Assembly: GCA_022360595.1 (NCBI GenBank) | Contig: JAKSCN010000079.1 | Coordinates: forward strand, 1-5,000 | Length of the DNA: 5,000 nucleotides | Direction of reading: 5' to 3' | Origin: Chromatiales bacterium | Lineage (GTDB): Bacteria; Pseudomonadota; Gammaproteobacteria; Chromatiales; Chromatiaceae | Shown: positions 1 through 5,000 of the stretch, in pieces | Layout of the letters: each line of letters opens with the position of its first letter | Position numbering within the stretch: position 1 is the first letter of the stretch | Program-made: the position numbers and the translations under genes | Notes under the pieces: model-generated | What the model saw: the letters and a program-made list of their open reading frames with translations, nothing else | What the model was told of the DNA's origin: nothing | Databases searched by the model: none

Positions 1-29
1 AGAGAATATGTATAAAAGGTAAATTGACA

Positions 30-494
30 ATGAACTATTGGCTAATGAAGTCCGAACCCGATGTTTTCGGTATTGACCATCTAAAATCCCGCCCCAAAAA
101 GACCGAACCCTGGGATGGTGTGCGTAACTATCAGGCGCGAAATATGATGCGTGACCAGATGAAAAAGGGCGACCTCGCCTTTTTCTACCACTCAAACTGC
201 GATGAGCCCGGTATTGTCGGCATTATGGAGATTGTCAAAGAGGGTTACCCAGACCACACCGCCAATGACCCTGAATGTAAATATTACGATCCCAAAAATG
301 ACCCTGAGAACCCACGTTGGTTTATGGTGGACGTTAAATATAAACGCCATACCAAGCGCAATATTTCGTTAAAAGAGTTGAAGGGGTATGCCGAAACGGA
401 ATTGGAAGACTTCCCGCTCGTACGCCGCGGCAATCGGCTATCGATCATGCCGGTCACTGAAGCCCAATGGGAGTTTATTCTCGGCTTGGAATAG
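30..494 (+). CDS. EVE domain-containing protein (PUA-like, THYN1 family)
   Basis: A 154-residue single-domain protein that fills the EVE fold from end to end. Visible family motifs are the N-terminal YWLMKSEPD (residues 3-11), WDGVRNYQARN (28-38), FYHSN (52-56), GIVG (61-64) and a C-terminal FPLVRRGNRLS block followed by a PVTEAQW segment. The EVE fold belongs to the PUA/YTH/ASCH group. Its members bind modified bases, and the animal relative THYN1 is reported to recognise oxidised methylcytosine. A role here in sensing a modified RNA or DNA base is inference. The ATG at 30 is chosen because AAAGG at 15-19 sits about 10 nt upstream and because the family begins directly at this YWLMKSEPD block. 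A TTG at 24 in the same frame would leave only 4 nt to that site, and the frame is open back to the window edge. The gene converges on gor. In many gammaproteobacteria EVE genes lie near the 5-formyltetrahydrofolate cyclo-ligase gene, but nothing upstream is visible to test this. Confidence 0.93.
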   Translation: MNYWLMKSEPDVFGIDHLKSRPKKTEPWDGVRNYQARNMMRDQMKKGDLAFFYHSNCDEPGIVGIMEIVKEGYPDHTANDPECKYYDPKNDPENPRWFMVDVKYKRHTKRNISLKELKGYAETELEDFPLVRRGNRLSIMPVTEAQWEFILGLE

Positions 495-499
495 TAATC

Positions 500-526
500 G
501 TCAGGGCCTGTTTAACAGGCCCTGAC
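500..526. terminator. Convergent-gene hairpin, possible bidirectional terminator
   Basis: A perfect 11-bp inverted repeat (GTCAGGGCCTG at 500-510 and its complement at 516-526) encloses a TTTAA loop. The inner T and A could add a twelfth pair. It begins 5 nt after the EVE stop codon and lies 40 nt past the gor stop on the other strand, which is where a shared terminator would be expected. Neither strand has a run of T after the stem, so it is not a canonical intrinsic terminator. It could instead protect 3' ends or work with Rho. Confidence 0.5.
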
Positions 527-566
527 CTATCGGAATGCTATAGCTCCGGTAGCACAGCAACAACCA

Positions 567-1916
567 TCAACGCATAGTCACCAGCTCTTCAGCCGCCGTT
601 GGATGAATCGCGATGGTGTCATCAAAATCCTTCTTGGTTGCCCCCATGCGCATGGCTACGGCAAAGCCCTGGAGCATCTCATCAGCCCCCATACCGATAA
701 TGTGGCAACCGACGATCTTCTCTTGAGCGCCCACGCAGACCAGCTTCATCGCCATCTGGCTCTGATTTTGAGTAAATGCATGGTACATCGGGGTAAAGCG
801 AGTCTGATAGATCTTCACCGCCTCACCATGAGTATCACGCGCCTCACTCTCGGTTAGCCCAACGGTGGCTATTGGCGGATGAGTAAAGACCACAGTCGGC
901 ACCAAGCTATAATCGAGCTTACGATCCGCCATCCCACCAAACAGACGATCAGAGAGACGCCGTGCTGCGGCAATTGCCACCGGCGTCAACTGTGGCGCAT
1001 TGGTCACATCACCCAATGCATAGACGCCCGAAACATTGGTATTTTGAAACTCGTCAACGCAGATATACCCTTCACCATCAATCTCAATACCGGCATTCTC
1101 AAGCTGCAGACCTGCTGAATTGGGCAGCCGGCCAATGGCCCAAATTAGTTGATCAAAACCGCCATACTCCTGATCATGGGAGCAGTGGAGAGTCAATGTG
1201 CCGTCGGCAATCCGCTCAACCTTCTGAATCGAAGCGGACGAGATGATACTGACACCCTGGTTGAGCATCTCCCCCATCAGCGTTTCGCGCAGCATGGCAT
1301 CAAACTTACCCAGCAGATGCTCTTTACGCAGAAACATGGTGACGTCGGTACCCAACGCATTGAGCACCCCGGCAATCTCCACAGCAATATAGCCACTACC
1401 GACAACAGCCACCTGGCGTGGGCGCTCTTCCAGGGCAAAAAAACCGTCTGAGGTTATCCCAAGCTCCGCCCCTTCAACAGGCGGAATGATGGGATAGGAG
1501 CCTGGCGCAATGACAATGTGATCCGCGCTATAGCGTCGGCCATCAACCTCCAAGGTATGCGCATCGACAAAATGGGCATAGCCCGGAATCTCGTCGATAT
1601 TCGAATCACTCAAATAGGTGTGATACCAGCTATTGATGTTACCAACATACTGATCACGATGCTGCTTCAGCTCAGGCCAGCGAAAGTCGTGGGCCATCAC
1701 CTCAAAACCGTAATCCGGCGCGTCATGGAGCATATGGGCCAGATTCGCGCCATACCACATCACTTTTTTGGGGACGCAGCCCAGATTGACGCAAGTCCCG
1801 CCCAACTTGCCTGCCTCCACCACCGCAGCCTTGGCGCCATATTTAGCTGCACGCTCGGCAGCAGAAAGCCCCCCACTTCCGCCACCGATGGCAATCAGGT
1901 CATAATGTTGTGACAT
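567..1916 (-). CDS. gor: Glutathione-disulfide reductase
   Basis: A 449-residue FAD-dependent disulfide reductase that reduces glutathione disulfide to glutathione with NADPH in the cytoplasm. It is collinear with E. coli Gor (450 residues). The FAD dinucleotide motif GGGSGG is at 11-16. The redox pair is C42/C47 in GGTCVNLGCVPKK. The second Rossmann motif GSGYIAVEIAG is at 173-183 and includes the gating Y176. The GVYALGDVT FAD motif lies near residue 300. The C-terminal HPTAAEE carries the catalytic base H438 and its partner E443. The start is the second of two tandem ATGs, because AGGAG is then 6 nt upstream and the N-terminus aligns with E. coli MTKHYD. The ATG at 1919 would add one Met. 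Two oddities stand out. The NADPH 2'-phosphate pocket keeps R197 and K198 but has E199 and G203 where E. coli has His200 and Arg204. The usual IATGG turn reads IAPGS (136-140). It is monocistronic as far as can be seen, with a candidate promoter at 2005-2013. Confidence 0.96.
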   Translation of the reverse strand: MSQHYDLIAIGGGSGGLSAAERAAKYGAKAAVVEAGKLGGTCVNLGCVPKKVMWYGANLAHMLHDAPDYGFEVMAHDFRWPELKQHRDQYVGNINSWYHTYLSDSNIDEIPGYAHFVDAHTLEVDGRRYSADHIVIAPGSYPIIPPVEGAELGITSDGFFALEERPRQVAVVGSGYIAVEIAGVLNALGTDVTMFLRKEHLLGKFDAMLRETLMGEMLNQGVSIISSASIQKVERIADGTLTLHCSHDQEYGGFDQLIWAIGRLPNSAGLQLENAGIEIDGEGYICVDEFQNTNVSGVYALGDVTNAPQLTPVAIAAARRLSDRLFGGMADRKLDYSLVPTVVFTHPPIATVGLTESEARDTHGEAVKIYQTRFTPMYHAFTQNQSQMAMKLVCVGAQEKIVGCHIIGMGADEMLQGFAVAMRMGATKKDFDDTIAIHPTAAEELVTMR

Positions 1917-1922
1917 CATTAG

Positions 1923-1927
1923 CTCCT
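1923..1927 (-). promoter_or_regulatory. gor ribosome binding site (decides between tandem ATGs)
   Basis: On the minus strand AAAGGAG precedes CTA and then ATGATG. The AGGAG core lies 3 nt from the first ATG and 6 nt from the second. The better spacing and the match to the E. coli Gor N-terminus favour the second ATG, at 1916-1914. Confidence 0.7.
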
Positions 1928-1941
1928 TTACACCTTAAGTA

Positions 1942-1959
1942 GCAGACTTGCGAATCTGC
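1942..1959 (-). other. Small hairpin in the gor leader
   Basis: On the minus strand GCAGATT and AGTCTGC can pair over 7 bp, including one U-G wobble, around a CGCA tetraloop. The structure ends 14 nt upstream of the gor AGGAG. The plus-strand RNA would carry a C-A mismatch at the wobble position, so the hairpin is better formed in the gor transcript. A role in mRNA stability or translation is inference. The stem is short enough to have arisen by chance. Confidence 0.3.
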
Positions 1960-1976
1960 CGAATAGTCCCAATATT
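1948..1976 (+). promoter_or_regulatory. Weak sigma-70-like promoter candidate for the DUF2333-NRDE pair
   Basis: TTGCGA (1948-1953) and AATATT (1971-1976) each match the sigma-70 consensus at 4 of 6 positions and are 17 bp apart. Transcription would start near 1983 and give a leader of roughly 78 nt. The matches are weak and could occur by chance in this AT-rich stretch. It is listed only as the best spaced plus-strand pair found between gor and 2061. Confidence 0.2.
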
Positions 1977-2004
1977 GTTACTGTTTTGAAAAATAATTTT
2001 GGGC

Positions 2005-2013
2005 ATTATGACA
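2005..2013 (-). promoter_or_regulatory. Candidate extended -10 promoter for gor
   Basis: The minus strand reads TGTCATAAT, which fits the extended -10 form TGnTATAAT with one mismatch in the hexamer (CATAAT, 5 of 6). No good -35 hexamer is seen 16-18 bp upstream, which is usual for extended -10 promoters. The start point would be near 1998, giving a gor leader of about 80 nt that carries the hairpin at 1942-1959. The inverted repeat at 2015-2037 covers the -35 region. Confidence 0.35.
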
Positions 2014-2014
2014 C

Positions 2015-2037
2015 AGGGGCACGACACATTCGCCCCT
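2015..2037. repeat. GC-rich inverted repeat in the divergent promoter region
   Basis: AGGGGC (2015-2020) and GCCCCT (2032-2037) are perfect 6-bp arms 11 bp apart. The dyad stands out in AT-rich surroundings. It overlaps the -35 region of the candidate gor promoter and would lie in the leader of the plus-strand pair, 9 nt ahead of its ribosome binding site. It could be an operator for a dimeric regulator, or an RNA hairpin in the DUF2333 leader. It does not resemble the spaced ATAG/CTAT pattern of OxyR sites. Confidence 0.4.
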
Positions 2038-2046
2038 AAAAGCTGC

Positions 2047-2050
2047 AGGA
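2047..2050 (+). promoter_or_regulatory. Ribosome binding site supporting a GTG start
   Basis: AGGA is centred in CAGGAA and lies 10 nt before the GTG at 2061. The frame has an upstream stop at 2037-2039 with no ATG between. The next in-frame ATGs fall inside conserved sequence well past the membrane segment. This makes GTG the only reasonable start. Confidence 0.55.
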
Positions 2051-2060
2051 ACAGATCCTC

Positions 2061-3134
2061 GTGAAAGAGACATTCAATAAACCGGTTCAAGCCACCACAA
2101 CCCTGATTCAACGCCTGGTCAAACTCTATCACCCAGAAACTCTGCGCGAGAAAGGCTGGCTCTGGGCCAGCGGCCTGGGCAGTGTCACACTGATCGTGAT
2201 TCTCTACCTGATTGGTGTCTACTGGAGCGTCGAACCGAACAGCTTCAACGTACGTGACAATACCCGCGCACGGCTGGAGACGCTCAATCTCGAACCGGTC
2301 ACTGGCTCTTACACCACCGCCACACTGCTGACCGCCATGGAGACATTACTAAACAAGCCCGGCGGCTACCTCAGCAACGACATCACGCCACCCAGCCTCT
2401 TTCTCGACAACATCCCGAGCTGGGAATTTGGCGTTCTGATCCAGTCCCGTGATCTGGCCCGCTCGCTACGCAACGACATGAGCCGTTCACAATCCCAGTC
2501 ATTGGAAAACACCGATCTCGCCACTGCTGAACCCCAGTTCAACTATAGCAACGACTCCTGGATATTTCCGGCAACAGAAGGCGAATACAACAAAGGTATT
2601 GCTGCCTTGGAAGCCTACCTGATAGATCTCTCCCAAACAGGTAAACAGAACACCCAGTTTTTCGCCCGCGCCGACAATCTGCGTGATTGGTTGGCGGTAG
2701 TAGAGAAACGATTAGGCAGTTTGTCACAACGGCTAAGTGCCAGTGTCGGCCAGGAACGGATCAATACGGATTTAGCAGGCGACCCCAGTGCAGCCCAATC
2801 GACGAACACCCCTGATCATGTGGCTGTACAGACCCCTTGGCTGGAGATTGATGATGTCTTCTATGAAGCACGTGGTTCGACTTGGGCTCTGATTCACTTT
2901 CTGAAAGCAGTAGAGGTCGACTTCCAGGATATTCTGAAAAAGAAGAATGCGCTGGTCAGTCTACGCCAGATTATTCGCGAACTGGAAGCGACCCAGGAGT
3001 CACTCAGCAGCCCAGTGGTACTGAACGGCGGCGGCTTCGGTGTTTTCGCCAACTACTCCCTGGTAATGGCCTCTTACATTTCACGGGCGAACGCCGCTGT
3101 TATCGATCTACGCAGTCTGCTCAGCCAGGGTTAG
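2061..3134 (+). CDS. DUF2333 family membrane-anchored protein
   Basis: A 357-residue protein of the DUF2333 family, known from gammaproteobacteria and without an established function. A short cytoplasmic N-terminus with basic residues is followed by one membrane segment (about 35-54, ending VYWSVEP), so the rest is probably periplasmic. Conserved blocks are KPGGYLSND (100-108), DNIPSWEFGVL (117-127), RSQSQS (143-148), FFARADNLRDWL (200-211), LGSLSQRLSASVG (218-230) and NGGGFGVFANYS (322-333). A polar, low-conservation linker (about 231-255) separates two mainly helical halves. Length is normal for the family. No catalytic motif is recognisable, so no activity is proposed. It starts with GTG and is followed 6 bp downstream by the NRDE-family gene on the same strand, which suggests co-transcription. 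The assignment to the family is firm, but any role is unknown. Confidence 0.88.
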   Translation: MKETFNKPVQATTTLIQRLVKLYHPETLREKGWLWASGLGSVTLIVILYLIGVYWSVEPNSFNVRDNTRARLETLNLEPVTGSYTTATLLTAMETLLNKPGGYLSNDITPPSLFLDNIPSWEFGVLIQSRDLARSLRNDMSRSQSQSLENTDLATAEPQFNYSNDSWIFPATEGEYNKGIAALEAYLIDLSQTGKQNTQFFARADNLRDWLAVVEKRLGSLSQRLSASVGQERINTDLAGDPSAAQSTNTPDHVAVQTPWLEIDDVFYEARGSTWALIHFLKAVEVDFQDILKKKNALVSLRQIIRELEATQESLSSPVVLNGGGFGVFANYSLVMASYISRANAAVIDLRSLLSQG

Positions 3135-3140
3135 ATCACT

Positions 3141-3893
3141 ATGTGCTCGGTTGTCATCCTGCGCCGCCCAGACCACGACTGGCCGCTCTTGATAGCGGCC
3201 AACCGCGATGAGATGACCAATCGCCCCTGGCTGGCGCCAGGGCGCCATTGGCCCGAGTTGCCTGCCATCATCGCGGGCAAAGACCAACTGGCCGGCGGTA
3301 GCTGGTTAGGCATGAACGACAACGGTGTGGTAGCTGGGGTGATGAACCGGGTCGGCACCTTGGGCAGTCAACCGGGAAAAAGAAGCCGGGGCGAGCTGGT
3401 GCTCCAAGCACTCACCCTACCCACCGCACAGCAGGCGGCGGCAACAATAGCAGAGCTACCTCCTGAAGCATTCCAAGCTTTCAACCTCGTGGTGGCCGAC
3501 AGCAGAGAGGCCTTCTGGATAGCCCACCACGGCAACCATAACCCAATGACCAGTGAACCTATTCCTCCTGGGCTTTCGATGCTGACCAGTATGGATCGCA
3601 ACGATCTGCGTTCCAGCAGAATACACACCTATCTGCCCAAATTCGAAATGGCGACAGAACCAAACCCTGAACAGGTAGGCGGCTGGAACAGTTGGATCAA
3701 GCTACTTTCCAGTCACTATTTTGATCCGGCCAGCGACCAAAGTGGCGCCATGAATGTAAACAAGGGGGAGTTTGCAACGCTATCGAGCGCTTTGATCGCC
3801 TTACCCGGCCAAGGTAAAAGAGAGATAAAGCCAATCTGGCTATTTGCCGCCGGTGCGCCTGATCAGGCACCCTATCTGCCGGTCAAGCGATAG
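3141..3893 (+). CDS. NRDE family protein (TANGO2 / Ser-Pro-rich family homologue)
   Basis: A 250-residue protein of the NRDE/TANGO2 family, near full length. It starts with Met-Cys (C2), then has AANRDE (19-24), RPW (28-30), AGGSWLGMNDNGVVAGVMNR (51-70), SRGELV (82-87), FNLVVAD (114-120) and a TSMDRNDLRSSRI segment (149-161). There is no signal peptide or membrane segment, so it is probably cytoplasmic. The fold resembles N-terminal nucleophile hydrolases, and C2 would occupy the nucleophile position after Met removal. Whether these proteins are enzymes is unsettled. Animal TANGO2 and some bacterial homologues have been linked to haem trafficking, a claim that is debated. The ATG is 6 bp after the DUF2333 stop. 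AGGG at 3127-3130, inside the end of that gene, lies 10 nt upstream and is the likely ribosome binding site, consistent with translational coupling. It converges on mshG with a 24-bp gap and no clear terminator. Confidence 0.88.
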   Translation: MCSVVILRRPDHDWPLLIAANRDEMTNRPWLAPGRHWPELPAIIAGKDQLAGGSWLGMNDNGVVAGVMNRVGTLGSQPGKRSRGELVLQALTLPTAQQAAATIAELPPEAFQAFNLVVADSREAFWIAHHGNHNPMTSEPIPPGLSMLTSMDRNDLRSSRIHTYLPKFEMATEPNPEQVGGWNSWIKLLSSHYFDPASDQSGAMNVNKGEFATLSSALIALPGQGKREIKPIWLFAAGAPDQAPYLPVKR

Positions 3894-3917
3894 GCCATAG
3901 TCATCCGCGACACATAA

Positions 3918-5000
3918 CTACTTACGCACAGCAGTAGAGAGTTCCCACATCGGCAAAAAGACCCCGAGGGCGAGGACCAACACCATGATGCCAATAATAA
4001 CAATAATGATCGGTTCAATAGCGTCAGCCAACCGTTTTAAGTCATACTCGACTTCGCGTTCATAGTGTTCCGCAGTCTCTTTCAACAGTGAGTCAACCGC
4101 ACCACTCTCTTCACCGATCGCAATCATCTGTAACACCAGCGGCGTGAACAGCCCGGTAGCTGCCGCGGTTCGGAAGATAGAGTCACCGCTCTCAATACCA
4201 TCACGCATACTGAGAATACGTTCACTGACATAGGCGTTATTCACAACCCCGGCGATCACCGATAGCGCATGCACCATGGGCACACCCGACTCCAATGCAA
4301 TGGATAGCGAACGTGCAAAACGCCCCAGCGTCGCTTTCATCAGAATATCACCAACCAATGGGACCTTTAGCATATAGCGTGAAAATATGTATTCCCCCCT
4401 TTCGGTACGCTTCCAGTAGCGGAATGCAAATATTGCCGCAATACCGGCAATCAGAATCTCCTGCCACCAGGCAATGGTGAAGTTGGAGCCTGCAATCAGC
4501 ACCTGTGTCGCCAACGGCAACTCAGCATCGAAACGTGCAAAGGCTTCGGTAAAGGCGGGAATGACAAATATATTGATAATTACCACCGCAAGTACAATCG
4601 AAATCAACACAATGAGCGGATAGCGTGTGGCCGATTTGATTCGATCACGGGTAAGCTTCTCCAGCTCCAGGTGACCAGCCAGTTGCTGGAAGGTCTCATC
4701 CAACCGTCCAGTGTTCTGCCCTACCCGCACCAAGCTGACAAACAGTTGGGAAAATATATCTGGAAACCGCGCCAACGCCAGATGAAACTCACGGCCCGAC
4801 TGGATATCCTCGGAGACCGACTGCAGCGCCGATGAAAGCGTGGGATTACGCGATGTCTGAGCCAGACTGTTGAGTCCACGCAAGACAGGCACCCCCGCTT
4901 TTTGTAGCGTATAGAACTGGCGGCACAACATGATCAGCTCATCCAGACGCACTTTTGGACGCATCAATCGGGATAAGAAGCTGACCTTCTCCTTCTCATC
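3918..5000 (-). CDS. mshG: MSHA-type pilus inner-membrane platform protein MshG (GspF/PilC family), 5' end beyond window
   Basis: A type II secretion F-domain protein that forms the inner-membrane platform of a pilus or secretion machine and works with its cytoplasmic ATPase. The frame stays open from the stop at 3918 to base 5000, giving 360 visible residues. The family has about 400, so some 45 N-terminal residues lie outside. The TTG at 4967 and ATG at 4964 are internal: the 12 codons before that ATG (DEKEKVSFLSRL) read as normal family sequence before the LDELIMLCRQFYTL block. There are two repeated F domains, with matching GQNTGRLDE and GEESGAVDS motifs. Numbering from the internal Met, membrane segments lie at about 117-136, 162-181 and 318-338. 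MshG-like traits are SATRYP, INIFVIPAF, ELPLATQVLI and the C-terminal LGVFLPMWELS. A general GspF or PilC is the alternative. It is the last gene of its transcript here, converging on the NRDE gene. Confidence 0.85.
   Translation of the reverse strand, partial: DEKEKVSFLSRLMRPKVRLDELIMLCRQFYTLQKAGVPVLRGLNSLAQTSRNPTLSSALQSVSEDIQSGREFHLALARFPDIFSQLFVSLVRVGQNTGRLDETFQQLAGHLELEKLTRDRIKSATRYPLIVLISIVLAVVIINIFVIPAFTEAFARFDAELPLATQVLIAGSNFTIAWWQEILIAGIAAIFAFRYWKRTERGEYIFSRYMLKVPLVGDILMKATLGRFARSLSIALESGVPMVHALSVIAGVVNNAYVSERILSMRDGIESGDSIFRTAAATGLFTPLVLQMIAIGEESGAVDSLLKETAEHYEREVEYDLKRLADAIEPIIIVIIGIMVLVLALGVFLPMWELSTAVRK

Noticed and set aside
11..16. TATAAA as a -10 element for the EVE gene
   Set aside because: Transcription would begin around 23, downstream of the AAAGG site at 15-19, leaving almost no leader. 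It is better read as part of the ribosome binding region.
603..1913. Several plus-strand open frames of 79 to 131 codons opposite gor
   Set aside because: They lie wholly antisense to a well-conserved gene, have no recognisable domain or good ribosome binding site, and are explained by the codon bias of gor.
1986..2009. TTGAAA and CATTAT as a plus-strand promoter
   Set aside because: The spacer would be only 12 bp, too short for a sigma-70 promoter.
1935..2132. A 65-codon minus-strand frame spanning the divergent region and the start of the DUF2333 gene
   Set aside because: No family resemblance. It overlaps the promoter region and conserved coding sequence on the other strand.
2882..3211. 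A 109-codon plus-strand frame bridging the DUF2333 and NRDE genes
   Set aside because: It is an out-of-frame shadow of two conserved genes, with low-complexity composition and no domain.
3852..3871. Bulged hairpin around CCTGATCAGG near the 3' end of the NRDE gene, considered as an mshG terminator
   Set aside because: The stem is interrupted, lies inside coding sequence, and has no T-run on either strand.
1..5000. Search for CRISPR arrays, tRNAs, insertion sequences, direct repeats, defence genes
   Set aside because: Coding density is high with conserved core genes. The only gaps are short, and none holds repeated units or RNA-gene structure.

Overview
The window reads as ordinary chromosomal DNA of a gammaproteobacterium. 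Base composition is balanced (by eye, around half G+C). All five genes look intact and belong to families typical of that class: a single-domain EVE protein, an Escherichia coli-like glutathione reductase, a DUF2333 membrane protein, a short NRDE/TANGO2 protein, and an MSHA-type pilus platform protein. The gene set (especially DUF2333 plus mshG) would suit a free-living or symbiotic environmental lineage. I cannot name a genus from sequence alone. I see no insertion sequence, phage gene, tRNA, rRNA, CRISPR array or other sign of recent transfer.

Layout, left to right. (1) An EVE-domain gene runs on the plus strand (30-494). (2) A short convergent gap follows, holding a perfect 11-bp hairpin (500-526), and then the minus-strand gene gor (567-1916). 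(3) A divergent intergenic region of about 144 bp (1917-2060) separates gor from the plus-strand pair. It holds a candidate extended -10 promoter for gor, a small hairpin in the gor leader, a GC-rich inverted repeat and a weaker candidate promoter for the plus-strand pair. (4) A DUF2333 gene (2061-3134, GTG start) is followed after 6 bp by an NRDE/TANGO2-family gene (3141-3893), probably as a two-gene operon. (5) A minus-strand mshG-like gene converges on the NRDE gene with only 24 bp between them. It is cut by the right edge of the window, because its frame stays open to base 5000.

Function. Gor keeps the glutathione pool reduced. The EVE protein probably binds a modified base in nucleic acid. 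The NRDE protein belongs to the TANGO2 family, which has been linked to haem handling. DUF2333 is a membrane-anchored protein of unknown role. MshG is the inner-membrane platform of a type IV-like pilus whose other genes would lie to the right of the window. Apart from the DUF2333-NRDE pair, nothing suggests these genes form one system. The observations most worth a second look are an altered NADPH-phosphate pocket in Gor, the regulatory structure of the divergent region, and the DUF2333-NRDE coupling. I did not find a convincing undescribed system here.
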